NCBI RefSeq assembly: GCF_000164135.1 | Contig: NZ_GG770554.1 | Coordinates: forward strand, 215,787 to 279,786 | Reading direction: 5' to 3' | Origin: Mycobacterium parascrofulaceum ATCC BAA-614 | Lineage (GTDB): Bacteria > Actinomycetota > Actinomycetes > Mycobacteriales > Mycobacteriaceae | Length of the DNA stretch: 64,000 nucleotides | Shown: positions 17,140 through 27,078 of the stretch, one piece after another | How positions within the stretch are numbered: position 1 is the stretch's first letter | How the letters are laid out: each line of letters begins with the position of its first letter | Notes under the pieces: generated by a model | Told to the model about the DNA's origin: nothing | The model's input: only the letters and a program-made list of their open reading frames with translations | The model's database searches: none | Position numbers and translations under genes: made by a program

Positions 17140-18417
17140 TTGACGGAGCGTCCCGGGCCCGGCCCTACTCACCGCTCTGACACCAGCAGCAGCGCGAGAT
17201 CAGTCGCGGCGCCGCCCCGCCGCCACTCGGGGGCGGTGTCTTACACGCGCCCCTTGGCGGGTTTGGCCACCATCGCCTTCGTCGGCCTGATCGTTGCCAT
17301 CGCAATAGGCCTTTTTCAAGGCGACTTCACCAAAACCGTGCCGGTGACTGTGGTGTCGCCGCGGGCCGGCTTGGTGATGAACCCGGACGCGAAAGTAAAG
17401 ATGCGCGGAGTGGAGGTGGGAAAGGTCGCTTCGACCGACGTGCGGCCTAATGGTCAAGCCGTTCTGCACCTCGCGATGCAACCGTCGCAAATGCATTTGA
17501 TTCCGGCCAATGTGCTCGTCGACATCGCATCTACGACGGTTTTCGGCGCCAAGTTCGTCGAGCTGGTACCGCCCGCCGAACCCTCTCCGCGACCTCTGCG
17601 CTCCGGTCAGGTACTCGAGGCCGAACATGTGACGGTGGAAATCAACTCGGTTTTCGAGGAGCTGACATCGGTATTGTCAAGGATCGATCCCGCCAAACTC
17701 AACGAGACGCTGGGCGCGATCGCATCGGCGGTCAACGGTCGCGGCCAGAAGATCGGGCAGATGCTGTCCGACCTGGATGACTTTCTGGCCACCCAGGATC
17801 CGAGCCTCCCGGCGTTACGCCACGATCTCGCGGTATTACCTGAGGTGGCCAACGCCTATGCCGACGCGGCACCCGATCTAGTCAGGACGGCCCAGAATGC
17901 GACCCGGATCAGTCAGACGATCGTGGACGAGCGACGAAACTTGGATGCACTTCTGATCAGCACAATCGGTCTGGCCGATATCGGCAACGAGGTGGTGGGT
18001 GGCAACCGGCAGGCATTGACCGATGCTCTGCACGTGGCGGTGCCGACCACCGATCTGCTCAACGAATACCACCAAGCCCTGTGGTGCGGCCTGGGTGGGA
18101 TGGCCGGAAATTTGCATGGCCCGGCGGCGCCGGACCCCGGTGCGACCGTAGATGTCGGTCTCGAGTTCGGCGCCGAACGTTACAGGTACCCGGTCAACCT
18201 GCCCAAGGTGGCAGCGACCGGCGGGCCGCAGTGCCACGACCTTCCGAACATGCCGGTCGATGTGGCCCCACCGTTCGTGGTCGCTGACATCGGTGCCAAC
18301 CCCTGGCAGTACGGGAACCAACAGCTTCTGCTCAACTCCGACGCGCTCAAACAGCTGCTATACGGGCCCCTAGACGGGCCGCCGCGCAATTCTATGCAGA
18401 TTGGGCAGCCCGGATGA
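17140..18417 (+). CDS. mceA: Mce family protein A
   Basis: A 425-residue MCE-domain protein: short basic cytoplasmic tail, membrane anchor at about 38-58, MCE domain about 65-145 (TVVSPRAGLVMNPDAKVKMRG, then VPPAEPS), and a long helical domain. The start is TTG 17140 with AGGAGG seven bases upstream. Earlier in-frame ATG codons lie inside yrbEB and give residues unlike any Mce protein. MceA-F of one operon are thought to assemble into a tunnel spanning the periplasm for lipid uptake. It overlaps mceB by four bases. Confidence 0.93.
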   Translation: MTERPGPGPTHRSDTSSSARSVAAPPRRHSGAVSYTRPLAGLATIAFVGLIVAIAIGLFQGDFTKTVPVTVVSPRAGLVMNPDAKVKMRGVEVGKVASTDVRPNGQAVLHLAMQPSQMHLIPANVLVDIASTTVFGAKFVELVPPAEPSPRPLRSGQVLEAEHVTVEINSVFEELTSVLSRIDPAKLNETLGAIASAVNGRGQKIGQMLSDLDDFLATQDPSLPALRHDLAVLPEVANAYADAAPDLVRTAQNATRISQTIVDERRNLDALLISTIGLADIGNEVVGGNRQALTDALHVAVPTTDLLNEYHQALWCGLGGMAGNLHGPAAPDPGATVDVGLEFGAERYRYPVNLPKVAATGGPQCHDLPNMPVDVAPPFVVADIGANPWQYGNQQLLLNSDALKQLLYGPLDGPPRNSMQIGQPG

Positions 18418-19466
18418 CCGGGTCACGCGCGATGATCGTCAAATTCGGGGCGTTCGCCGCCGTGATGATTCTGCTGACCGTGTTCTTGTTCTTCATTTTC
18501 GGCCAATACCGGACCGGTTCGACAAACGGGTATTCGGCGCTCTTCACCGATGCCTCGCGCCTCAAGCCCGGGGAAACAGTGCGGGTCGCGGGAATCCGCG
18601 TAGGTACGGTGAACAGCGTCGCGCTGCGCTCCGACAAAAAAGTCCTCGTGAAGTTCGACACCGATCGCAATGTCGTGCTAACCACTGGAACCCGTGCCGT
18701 GGTCCGATACCTCAACCTGGTTGGCGATCGCTACCTCGAACTCGTCGACGGTCCCGGTTCCACCAAGGTTCTGCAGGCCGGCGCGGAGATCCCGATAGAC
18801 CGCACCGCACCAGCGCTCGACCTCGATCTGCTGCTCGGTGGACTCAAACCCGTCATCACGGGCCTCAACCCGCACGACGTCAACGAGCTCACCACGGCGC
18901 TGGTGCAAATCTTTCAAGGCGAGGGCGGCACGTTGCAGTCGCTGCTGTCGGAGACGTCGTCGTTCTCAAATACCCTGGCCGACAACAACCAAACCGTGCA
19001 GCAACTGATCGACAACCTCAAGACTGTAGTGGGCACGCTCGCCGACGACGGTGACAAGTTCTCCGGTGCACTGGATCGTCTGCAGCGGCTAATCAGCGGG
19101 TTTTCGCAAGACCGCAACACGATCGGCGCCGCTATCGACTCCCTTGACAAGGGCACGGCCTCGCTGGCGGATCTGCTGTCCAACGCGCGGCGGCCGCTGG
19201 CCGGCACGGTGGACCAGTTGAATCGGTTGGCTCCGCTGCTGGATCAGGACAAGGACCGAATCGATGTTGCGTTACAGCGGGCGCCCGCAAATTACCGCAA
19301 GCTGAACCGGCTCGGCGCATCCGGCAGCTGGATTCCCTATTACCTGTGTGAATTAAGCATGCGTGTCTCGGATCTCCAGTACCGGACCGTTGTGGTTCCC
19401 ATTATGAAACAAGAAGCAGGAAGGTGCGCGGAGCCCACCGAAGAGGAGGTGCGCGCAACCCGATGA
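18414..19466 (+). CDS. mceB: Mce family protein B
   Basis: 350 residues: membrane anchor about 8-28, MCE domain about 38-115 (YSALFTDASRLKPGETVRVAGIRVGTV, RYLELVDG), then a coiled helical region with repeated Leu-rich heptads (NQTVQQLIDNLKTV, DRNTIGAAIDSL) and a small C-terminal part with two cysteines (YYLCELS, AGRCAEP). No Pro-rich tail. Overlaps both neighbours by four bases (ATGA), so it is translated as part of one coupled unit. Confidence 0.93.
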   Translation: MTGSRAMIVKFGAFAAVMILLTVFLFFIFGQYRTGSTNGYSALFTDASRLKPGETVRVAGIRVGTVNSVALRSDKKVLVKFDTDRNVVLTTGTRAVVRYLNLVGDRYLELVDGPGSTKVLQAGAEIPIDRTAPALDLDLLLGGLKPVITGLNPHDVNELTTALVQIFQGEGGTLQSLLSETSSFSNTLADNNQTVQQLIDNLKTVVGTLADDGDKFSGALDRLQRLISGFSQDRNTIGAAIDSLDKGTASLADLLSNARRPLAGTVDQLNRLAPLLDQDKDRIDVALQRAPANYRKLNRLGASGSWIPYYLCELSMRVSDLQYRTVVVPIMKQEAGRCAEPTEEEVRATR

Positions 19467-20545
19467 ATAAGTACCGCGGAGCAGGCCTCATCCGCGCCGG
19501 GTTTATCGGCGCCGTCCTGGTGGTGCTCGTCATCGCCGTCGGACTAAATCCCGAGCAATTGATACAGCGGGCGACCATGGTCAGGTATGACGCAGTATTC
19601 AGCGAGGCGGGCGGCCTGGTCGCCGGTAACGACGTGATTGTTTCCGGGGTGAAGGTCGGGTCTGTTTCGAAAGTGGCCCTGCACCACGGCGACGCGTTGG
19701 TGACCTTCAACGTCAAAGGGACGGTTCAGCTCGGTTCGTACAGCACTGCGCACATCAGAACAGGTTCCCTACTGGGCCAGCGTGTCCTCGCCCTGGAATC
19801 AACCGGCAGCGGCACGATGCATCCTCGAGACGTCATCCCGATTTCCCGCACCTCCTCGCCGTATTCGTTGAGTGAGGCGATCAGCGACCTGGCCACCAAC
19901 GTCGCCGGAACAGATACCGCAACGCTGAACCAATCACTCGACACCCTGTCCGCCACGCTCGACCAGATCGCCCCGCAGTTGGGACCGGCATTCGACGGGG
20001 TGACCCGCCTATCGCAAGCCCTCAACGGCCGCAACAAGGCACTCGGGGAGTTGCTCAAGGGAGCCGGTGACATCACCGGCATCCTTTCGCAACGCAGCGA
20101 ACAGCTCAACACGCTCATCCTGAACGCCAACGATCTCCTCGGGGTCCTGGTGGCTCGGCGCCAGGAGATCGCCCAACTGCTGGCCAATACCTCGGCGGTG
20201 GCCACGCAGTTGAGGGGAGTCGTGCACGACAACGAGCAGAAGTTGGCGCCCACGCTGCAGAAGCTCAATGCGGTGACCGCGATGTTGGAGAAGAACCGTG
20301 ACAACCTCGCCAAGGCGTTGCCGGGCCTGGCGAAGTATCAGCTCACGCAGGCCGAAACCGTGTCGGAGGGGTTCTACTACACCGCGTTCGTACCCAATTT
20401 GCTGTTATTCGAGCTCTTCCAGCCGTTCTTCGACTATTTCTGGGGATTCAAAGCTTACGGCACACCGGGGTATCCACCGGACACCGCCGGGCCGCGAGCG
20501 CTGTTCCCGTGGCCGTATAACGGCATCCCGGGAGGCTCGCGATGA
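19463..20545 (+). CDS. mceC: Mce family protein C
   Basis: 360 residues: membrane anchor about 10-27, MCE domain with YDAVFSEAGGLVAGNDVIVSGVKVG, and a long helical segment from about 150 to 300. The C-terminus is short and rich in Phe, Pro and Gly (FQPFFDYFWGFKAYG). The start is ATG 19463, which overlaps the mceB stop as ATGA. An earlier in-frame GTG would lie deep inside mceB. The end again overlaps mceD by four bases. Confidence 0.93.
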   Translation: MNKYRGAGLIRAGFIGAVLVVLVIAVGLNPEQLIQRATMVRYDAVFSEAGGLVAGNDVIVSGVKVGSVSKVALHHGDALVTFNVKGTVQLGSYSTAHIRTGSLLGQRVLALESTGSGTMHPRDVIPISRTSSPYSLSEAISDLATNVAGTDTATLNQSLDTLSATLDQIAPQLGPAFDGVTRLSQALNGRNKALGELLKGAGDITGILSQRSEQLNTLILNANDLLGVLVARRQEIAQLLANTSAVATQLRGVVHDNEQKLAPTLQKLNAVTAMLEKNRDNLAKALPGLAKYQLTQAETVSEGFYYTAFVPNLLLFELFQPFFDYFWGFKAYGTPGYPPDTAGPRALFPWPYNGIPGGSR

Positions 20546-21939
20546 TCTCGCGCAACAGGCTCAAGGTCTGGCTGGCTGTCTTGTTGGCGGCGCTTACCGT
20601 CATCGGCGCCGGGGTGGCGATTCGCAATACGTTCTTCCGTCCAAAGACGATCACCGCATACTTCACGACTGCCACCGCGATCTATCCGGGCGACGACGTA
20701 CGGGTCTCCGGCATCAAGGTGGGCAGCATCTCGGCCATCCACCCGGAAGGTACCCGGGCCAGGATAACCATGCACGTCGACCACGGCGTGCCCATTCCCG
20801 CGGACGCCAAAGCCGTGATCGTCGCTCAGAATTTGGTCGCTGCCCGCTACGTTCAGCTCACCCCGGCCTACCGGTCCAGCGGCGCCACCATGCGCGACGG
20901 CGCCATAATTCCCGTGGAACGGACCGCGGTACCGGTCGAGTGGGACGAGGTGAAGGACCAATTGATGCGGCTGGCAACCGATTTGGGACCCAACAGCCAG
21001 GTGTCGAGCAGCTCGGTCGGGCGCTTCATCGACAGTGCCGCCAACGCGCTGGGCGGCAACGGCGACAAGCTGCGCCAGACGCTGGCTCAACTCTCCGGCG
21101 TGGGGCGGATCCTAGCCGACCACAGCGGCAACATCGTCGACATCATCAAGAATCTGCAGACCTTCGTCACCGCGCTCCGCGACAGCAACCAACAACTCGT
21201 GCAGTTCAACAACCGGCTGGCCACGCTGAGCAGCGTGCTCGACGACAGCAGATCCGATTTGGACGCGGCGCTGACGAATCTGTCGTCGGCGCTCCCCGAG
21301 GTACAGCGGTTCATCGGGGAAACCCGTGACCAGACCTCCGAGCAGGTTGCGCGGTTGGCCGACCTCACCCAGATTCTGGTGGATAACAAAATGGCGTTGA
21401 AAAACGTCCTGCACGTCACGCCGAACGCTATCGCGAACGGCTACAACGACTACGAACCCGACACGGGAACCATCCGAGGCGGATTTACGCTGTCGAATCT
21501 GGCTAATCCCATAAACCTCTACTGTTCGTCAATCGGAGCGATCGAGAACGTCACCGCGACCGAGTCGGGCAAGCTGTGCGGTCTGTTTCTCGGCCCCGGG
21601 CTGCGGGTGGCCAACCCGTTGCTGTTGTTCAACTTCAACTACCTGCCGATCCCCCTCAACCCAATCATGGCGGCGTCGGCGGACCCGCAGAACATCGTCT
21701 ACACCGAGGCGCGTCTGGCCCCCGGCGGCGCCGGCCCGAAGCCCGGTCCGCCCGAGCTGCCACCGGCGGTATCAGCGTATACGGGTCTGCCCGGCGATAC
21801 CCCGGAGGCGCCTCCACCGCCACCCCCGCCAGCCCGGATCCCGGGAGCGGCAATGCCGGAGCCGCCAGCGCCAACGAGACCGGCGGAGCCGGCGCCTCCC
21901 GTGCCGGGCCTCCTTCCGGCGGAAGGGGCACAACCATGA
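20542..21939 (+). CDS. mceD: Mce family protein D
   Basis: 465 residues: anchor about 8-26, MCE domain (TAYFTTATAIYPGDDVRVSGIKVGSI, LTPAYRSSGATMRDG), helical domain, a region with cysteine pair INLYCSS and GKLCGLF, and a proline-rich tail of about 80 residues including a run of seven prolines. Such tails are common in MceC, D and F proteins and may cross the outer cell wall layers. Overlaps mceE by four bases. Confidence 0.93.
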   Translation: MISRNRLKVWLAVLLAALTVIGAGVAIRNTFFRPKTITAYFTTATAIYPGDDVRVSGIKVGSISAIHPEGTRARITMHVDHGVPIPADAKAVIVAQNLVAARYVQLTPAYRSSGATMRDGAIIPVERTAVPVEWDEVKDQLMRLATDLGPNSQVSSSSVGRFIDSAANALGGNGDKLRQTLAQLSGVGRILADHSGNIVDIIKNLQTFVTALRDSNQQLVQFNNRLATLSSVLDDSRSDLDAALTNLSSALPEVQRFIGETRDQTSEQVARLADLTQILVDNKMALKNVLHVTPNAIANGYNDYEPDTGTIRGGFTLSNLANPINLYCSSIGAIENVTATESGKLCGLFLGPGLRVANPLLLFNFNYLPIPLNPIMAASADPQNIVYTEARLAPGGAGPKPGPPELPPAVSAYTGLPGDTPEAPPPPPPPARIPGAAMPEPPAPTRPAEPAPPVPGLLPAEGAQP

Positions 21940-23261
21940 TCGGCCGAGGGCCGGCGCGGCGGATGTTCGCGCTCTGTTCGGTCGTCATGCTGGCCGTGAC
22001 CGGGTGCGCGTTCAACGGCCTGAACTCACTGCCCCTGCCCGGCGCGGTCGGACGCGGGCCGGGTGCAAACACCTACCATGTCGAGATTGCGAATGTCGGC
22101 ACGCTGGAATCGAATTCGCCGGTAATGATCGACGATGTCATCGTCGGCAGCATCAGCAAGATGACGGTGCGGGGCTGGCATGCCGATGTCGAGATCTCGG
22201 TCAACCCCGATGTCGTGGTGCCCGCGAATGTCGTGGCGAGCGTCGGCCAGACCAGCCTGCTGGGTTCCATGCATATGGAACTCAATCCGCCTCCCGGCCA
22301 GCCGGGTCGCGGACGGCTGCAACCGGGAGCCAGCATCCCGCTGAACCGCGCGTCGACGTATCCGTCGACGGAGCAGACGCTCTCATCGCTGTCCGTCGTC
22401 ATCAATTCCGGCGGCCTGGGGCAGATCAGTGACATCATCCACAACTTCAACGCCGCCCTGTCGGGGCGGGGAGGCGCTGTTCGTGACGTACTGGTTCGCC
22501 TCGACAAGTTCGTTCGCACGTTCGACCAGCAGCGCGACGACCTCGTCGCGTCGTTACAGGCATTGAACCGGCTGGCCGGCACGTTTGCCGGACAACGCGA
22601 CGCCATCACGCAGGCGCTGCGCAAGATTCCGCCCGCACTCGACGTGCTGATCAGCGAGAGGCCGCGCATCGTGACCGCTCTCGACAAGCTGCGCGTATTC
22701 AGCGACACTGCCGCCCGCCTGGTCAACGACGCGGGAGGCGACCTGGTGAAGAATCTGCAGAATCTCGAGCCGACGATCGGCGCGCTCGCGGACGTCGGGC
22801 CGGATCTGGATGCGGCCATCGCGTACGCGACCCTCTTCCCGTACACGCAGAACTTCGTCGACCGCGCCATCAGGGGCGACTACATCAACATGTTCGCCGT
22901 TATCGACTTTACGAACGCGAAGCTCCGCAAGAGCTTGCTACTGGGCACCCACTGGGGACGGTTGGGTGCAGAGGAAGTGCCGGCCCCCGGGGACCCGTAT
23001 TATCTGCAGTACCAATACACGCCCGATCCGCTTCATCCTGGAGCGCCCGGGCCCGTGCCGCCGCCGGCCGGTTCTCCGCTCACGCCCATCGCTGGGCCCC
23101 AGCCGTCATACGGCGTGCAGTTTCCACTACCGCCGCCCGGCGCCCCGCTGCCGCCGCCGATCCCGCAGCGACCGGTGCCTCCGCTGCCGCCGGGACCGGG
23201 TGCGCCGCCGGGCCCACCGGAACCGGCGCCCGGGCCGCCGGCCATGGATGGGAGTGGCTGA
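21936..23261 (+). CDS. mceE: Mce family lipoprotein E
   Basis: 441 residues. Unlike the other members it has a lipoprotein signal: the lipobox LAVTGC places the lipidated cysteine near residue 22, as is usual for MceE (Lpr-type) proteins. The MCE domain follows (YHVEIANVGTLESNSPVMIDDVIVG), then helices and a proline/glycine-rich tail of about 75 residues. The start is ATG 21936, overlapping the mceD stop. A longer in-frame reading from 21576 would lie inside mceD and lack the signal peptide at its N-terminus. Confidence 0.93.
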   Translation: MIGRGPARRMFALCSVVMLAVTGCAFNGLNSLPLPGAVGRGPGANTYHVEIANVGTLESNSPVMIDDVIVGSISKMTVRGWHADVEISVNPDVVVPANVVASVGQTSLLGSMHMELNPPPGQPGRGRLQPGASIPLNRASTYPSTEQTLSSLSVVINSGGLGQISDIIHNFNAALSGRGGAVRDVLVRLDKFVRTFDQQRDDLVASLQALNRLAGTFAGQRDAITQALRKIPPALDVLISERPRIVTALDKLRVFSDTAARLVNDAGGDLVKNLQNLEPTIGALADVGPDLDAAIAYATLFPYTQNFVDRAIRGDYINMFAVIDFTNAKLRKSLLLGTHWGRLGAEEVPAPGDPYYLQYQYTPDPLHPGAPGPVPPPAGSPLTPIAGPQPSYGVQFPLPPPGAPLPPPIPQRPVPPLPPGPGAPPGPPEPAPGPPAMDGSG

Positions 23262-24901
23262 TGCTGACCCGGTTCGTCCGTATTCAGCTGGCGATCTTCA
23301 CCATCGTGGGGGTTGTTGGCGTGATCGTAATGGCCTTCGCGTACCTGCAGGCGCCAGTGCTGTTGGGTGTAGGACGCATGACGGTCACGTTGGACCTGCC
23401 CGCTGGTGGCGGCCTCTACCGGTTCAGCAACGTCACCTACCGCGGCGTGCAGGTCGGCAAGGTCACCGCGGTCGCACTGACCCCGCGCGGAGCAACAGCG
23501 ACGCTTTCCCTCGGGTCGTCGCCGAAGATCCCGGCGGATCTCCAGGCGGAGGTGCGCAGCATTTCCGCGGTGGGCGAGTATTACGTAGACCTGCGGCCAC
23601 GGACCGATTCGCCCCCCTACTTGCACGACGGCTCGGTCATCGCCGCGGGCGACGCCACAATTCCGCAACCGATCGGCCCGTTGCTCGACAAGACCAGCGC
23701 ATTGGTCAACAGCATCCCCAAAGGCAAGCTCGGGGCATTGCTCGACGAGTCGTTCAAGGCATTCAACGGAGCTGGCTACGACTTCCAATCACTGGTGGAC
23801 TCGTCGGCCCGGATCTCCGGTGACCTCAACGCCGTCGCCGATCGCGCGCGAACGCTGACCGACGACACGGTGCCGCTTCTGGACTCGCAGGCGCAGACCA
23901 CTGACGCCATCCGGCTGTGGGCGCGCAGCTTGGCCGGATTCACCGGGCAGGTGGTGACCAACGACCCACAGGTGCGTAGCCTGCTGGAAACCGGGCCTGG
24001 CGCAGCGGACGAGGCGTCCCGGCTGCTCGACCAGTTCAAACCGACGTTGCCGGTGCTGCTTGCCAACCTCACCACAGTCGGCCAGATCTTGGTGACCTAT
24101 CACCCCTCACTCGAGCAAATACTGGTCTTGCTGCCGCCGTTTGTTGCCGCAATCGCATCCTTCACCGCCCCGAAAAGCCCGATCGGGTACGCCAAGGGTG
24201 ATTTCGCCGTCGTCGTCGATGATCCGCCGGGATGCACGGTCGGGTTCCTGCCGCCCAGCGAATGGCGTTCTCCGGCCGACCTCACCATCGCCGACACCCC
24301 GGACGGCCTGTACTGCAAGCTGCCCCAGGATTCACCGATCGCCGTTCGCGGCGCGCGCAACTACCCGTGCATAGAACATCCGGGTAAGCGGGCGCCGACG
24401 GTTGAGATCTGCGACAGCGACAAGCCCTACGAACCGCTGGCGCTGCGGCAGCATGCTTTCGGCACCTATCCGCTGGACCCGAGCCTGGTCGCCCAGGGCA
24501 TCGCGCCCGATGACCGGGTCAATTGGTCCCGCGACCGAATCTTCGGACCGGTGGAGGGGACGCCGCTGCCGCCGGGATCGCCTGGGCCGCGGGGAACACC
24601 ACCAACGCCGCCGGGAGCGCCGGCACCGCCACCGGCAGTGCCGGTGGGGGTTCCTCCCATCGCGCCGGCCGACGTCCCGGATGGTGCGTCACCGCCCCCG
24701 CCCGGGCCCGGAAGCACGCGCCCGCAGGCGGCTCCAAGTGCGTTCGGTGGCAACGCGTCTGGATCCCATCCATCGGTGGCCATCGCCCAATACGATCCGC
24801 GTACCGGTCGATATGTCGGTGCGGACGGCCGACTATACCGGCAGTCGGACCTCGTCAAGCCGTCGGCACCGAAAAAATGGCAGGACATGCTTCCCACGTG
24901 A
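23261..24901 (+). CDS. mceF: Mce family protein F
   Basis: 546 residues, last gene of the operon, joined to mceE by a one-base TGATG overlap. Membrane anchor about 8-28, MCE domain (MTVTLDLPAGGGLYRFSNVTYRGVQVGKV, YVDLRPR), helical domain, a cysteine-containing globular part (GCTVGF, YCKLPQD, YPCIEH, VEICDSD) and a proline-rich stretch, then a final YDPRTGRYVGADGRLYRQSDL segment that resembles the conserved end of other MceF-type proteins. No Mce-associated genes follow on the same strand; a pair lies nearby on the other strand. Confidence 0.93.
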   Translation: MLTRFVRIQLAIFTIVGVVGVIVMAFAYLQAPVLLGVGRMTVTLDLPAGGGLYRFSNVTYRGVQVGKVTAVALTPRGATATLSLGSSPKIPADLQAEVRSISAVGEYYVDLRPRTDSPPYLHDGSVIAAGDATIPQPIGPLLDKTSALVNSIPKGKLGALLDESFKAFNGAGYDFQSLVDSSARISGDLNAVADRARTLTDDTVPLLDSQAQTTDAIRLWARSLAGFTGQVVTNDPQVRSLLETGPGAADEASRLLDQFKPTLPVLLANLTTVGQILVTYHPSLEQILVLLPPFVAAIASFTAPKSPIGYAKGDFAVVVDDPPGCTVGFLPPSEWRSPADLTIADTPDGLYCKLPQDSPIAVRGARNYPCIEHPGKRAPTVEICDSDKPYEPLALRQHAFGTYPLDPSLVAQGIAPDDRVNWSRDRIFGPVEGTPLPPGSPGPRGTPPTPPGAPAPPPAVPVGVPPIAPADVPDGASPPPPGPGSTRPQAAPSAFGGNASGSHPSVAIAQYDPRTGRYVGADGRLYRQSDLVKPSAPKKWQDMLPT

Positions 24902-24967
24902 GGCCGATGGGCGCTCTACGGCGGCGTTGCTGGACACCGGTCCGTGGTTGCTAGACAAGGAGACTGG

Positions 24968-25489
24968 TTACGTTAGCTTGTCGAGCCGGAACGGCATCTC
25001 GACCACGAGCCACTTGTTGACGCGGCAGGCGCCGCTGGGCCCGATCGTCTTATCCTTGCCGGCCAGCGTTGGCGACCCAAGTTCGAAACCGCCGTTCGAG
25101 TCCACAGGAAAGAACGAGTACGTCTGCTGTCCCGGGTAGGAGCTGCCGTCGGGGCACGTCTCCCAGTTGGGCAGCTCGCGTTTGACCCACCACATTTCGC
25201 CGTCCAGCATATACATTCGTGCGCTCCAGCCCTGGTCGCTCGTCACCTGGCCTTCGCACTCCTGAACATCCGTGCACGTCGAGGTGATAGTCCAGGTGGA
25301 TGTTACGGTCGGCTCGTCGTGAAACGCTTGGTTGGTCTTTGCCCACTGTCCGACCGACGTGGCGCGGTAGGTTCCATTGATGGCAATTCCCTCGGTGGAC
25401 GCCCCAGCCGATGGCACGGTAACTGAACTGCCAATCACCAAGGCAGTCAAGAGTGTCGCGCTTGCGGTTGTGCCCCTTGAACGCATCAT
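24968..25489 (-). CDS. Secreted protein of unknown function
   Basis: A 173-residue exported protein with an N-terminal signal peptide (MMRSRGTTASATLLTALVIGSSV..AGA, cleavage near residue 30) and four or more cysteines (TSTCTDVQECEG, WETCPDG, SGACRVN) probably in disulfides. The middle reads like a small beta-rich domain (GQWAKTNQAF, WTITSTCTD). The start ATG 25489 follows GAGGAG. It converges on mceF, with 66 bases between, and lies downstream of an Mce-associated gene pair. I know similar exported proteins near mce loci but no function for them. Confidence 0.75.
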   Translation of the reverse strand: MMRSRGTTASATLLTALVIGSSVTVPSAGASTEGIAINGTYRATSVGQWAKTNQAFHDEPTVTSTWTITSTCTDVQECEGQVTSDQGWSARMYMLDGEMWWVKRELPNWETCPDGSSYPGQQTYSFFPVDSNGGFELGSPTLAGKDKTIGPSGACRVNKWLVVEMPFRLDKLT

Positions 25490-25620
25490 GTGCTCCTCGA
25501 CGCGCTTGAGTTTTCGGCCATGCCTATTGTGCGGTTCTCCGCAGCGAAATCTCAGGTGAGACAGTAGCACCGTCCCGACGGTCATGCGACGGTTCCAGCG
25601 ATTGCACGAGAAGCGAAATT

Positions 25621-26208
25621 TCATAAACTATCGAACTTGTCAATTAGCCAGCGACCTTTAACCTTTAACAGCGTTACCCGAACGCTGTTCGTCGTTTTCA
25701 GCGGCCCGGGCTTTTCTGTGCTTGATGTCTTTTGTTCGATGAACATCAGCACAATGGCCGAACTTTGTTGGAGCTTCGACACGGCGGCTCGGATCACGCG
25801 GGTAGTCGTCGTGATTTGTCCCCGCTGTGCCGCCGGCGCCACGATTTTCGCGGTGAACTGGTTGTAGTAGGACTGGTAATTGTCTGTGAGACGCCACTTG
25901 GCGTTTTCGAAATCGCGCGTCAGGTTGTCGGGCGAATACGACAGGAGCGCAACCGCACCGTCCGAAGCTGCCCTGATGGCCTCGTGCGCAGCCGCCTTGT
26001 CGGTTTGCCGGTCTGGGCGGTACTGAAAGTAGAATAAGCCGGCAGCGGACCCTATCGTCGATATCAGTAAGAGCATCAACACAATTGAACGCCACCTGCT
26101 CAGGCAACGCCGAATCCAGTGTCCGAACGAGCTGATCAGGCGACGAGGTGCCGGTAACGCGTCGGGTCGCGTTGCTTCGTCGTCGATCTTTGCATGGTGG
26201 ACTGTCAC
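25621..26208 (-). CDS. Mce-associated membrane protein B
   Basis: 195 residues: cytoplasmic N-terminus of about 60 residues, one membrane segment (SIVLMLLLISTIGSAAGLFYF), then a periplasmic domain with the shared signatures YRPDRQTDKAA, AASDGAVALLSYSPDNL, YYNQFTAKIVAPAAQRG and a C-terminal RWLIDKFDSL. The fold is expected to be NTF2-like. It starts at GTG 26208, whose TGA overlap with the A gene (CCGTGA) is the same as in the pair at 40.3-41.9 kb. Related M. tuberculosis proteins (Rv0177/Rv0178, OmamA type) stabilise Mce transporters; the role here is inferred from that. Confidence 0.85.
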   Translation of the reverse strand: MTVHHAKIDDEATRPDALPAPRRLISSFGHWIRRCLSRWRSIVLMLLLISTIGSAAGLFYFQYRPDRQTDKAAAHEAIRAASDGAVALLSYSPDNLTRDFENAKWRLTDNYQSYYNQFTAKIVAPAAQRGQITTTTRVIRAAVSKLQQSSAIVLMFIEQKTSSTEKPGPLKTTNSVRVTLLKVKGRWLIDKFDSL

Positions 26209-27026
26209 GGCAAGAGGTCGGCTCTCGAGAGCTTGAACCGATCGCCGTCGCGCTGGATGGTCGCAATCACTCGCCACGACCGCGGCGGCGGTTTGCTCTT
26301 GTCGGGATTTACCACCTCAGCTTTCGCCGCGACCAGGACAGTCGCCGAGTCATCCGTCATCGACTCGACGGCCACAGCTTTCACGTCCACCTTTGTGCTG
26401 ACCCTGGACTGCTCGACCGCCTTGACGAGGTCTTCTGCCTCGAGCAGCAACCCGGCCTTGAGAGGGCCCGTGGCGTCGTCGATGATGCGCTGCACATCGT
26501 CCCGGGCCCTGCCTGCATCAATCGACATCAGGAATACGACATCCTGCCGCGCTGCAGCCACGAACTCTGCAGCGCGCTGTCGCTGCGCGACCGCGGTGCG
26601 ATGATATTGCACCACATAGCCGCTCGCTCCAAGCGCAATACACATGAGTACCACCGCCGCACCCAGAGCCAGAGTCATCCGTCCTGGGCGGCGCAGCCAC
26701 CGCCGCGGCAGCAATCGGGACCGAGGCAAGCCTGCCGCTGCGGACCGTTCCTCGCTGAGGCTGCCATCGACCGCCGCATCCTCGATGTCTCCGCCGTCCG
26801 CCATGTGGACAGCTTCCTCATTCCCAGCTAGGACACCGGCTTTTTCGCTCAGCCGTCTGGCGCGGACGCGGACCTCGTATGCCCGCGCTTCAGCCAGGGC
26901 GGCAGCTTCCTCTGCTTGCGCAACCGAAATCGGCGGTCCGGAACTCGTGGCTTCGCCGCACGCAGGCGAAGGGCCATCGCCCCCATCGGCATCAAGCGCC
27001 TCAGGCATACGCTCACGCGATGGCAT
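26205..27026 (-). CDS. Mce-associated membrane protein A
   Basis: 273 residues with a long Ala/Glu-rich cytoplasmic part (AQAEEAAALAEARAYEVRVRA, likely helical), a basic stretch, a membrane segment (MTLALGAAVVLMCIALGASGY near 120-140) and an exported domain (HRTAVAQRQRAAEFVAAARQDVVFL, DDVQRIIDDATGPLK). The intact paralog at 40277 shares all these blocks. I start at ATG 27026 with GGAGGTG upstream; earlier starts lie in the divergent promoter. First gene of a pair, divergent from a secreted-protein gene across a perfect palindrome. Confidence 0.85.
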   Translation of the reverse strand: MPSRERMPEALDADGGDGPSPACGEATSSGPPISVAQAEEAAALAEARAYEVRVRARRLSEKAGVLAGNEEAVHMADGGDIEDAAVDGSLSEERSAAAGLPRSRLLPRRWLRRPGRMTLALGAAVVLMCIALGASGYVVQYHRTAVAQRQRAAEFVAAARQDVVFLMSIDAGRARDDVQRIIDDATGPLKAGLLLEAEDLVKAVEQSRVSTKVDVKAVAVESMTDDSATVLVAAKAEVVNPDKSKPPPRSWRVIATIQRDGDRFKLSRADLLP

Positions 27027-27078
27027 GTCACCTCCCAGCAGCGGGCCCGCCATGCTGAAACCCATCTTCTCAGAACAC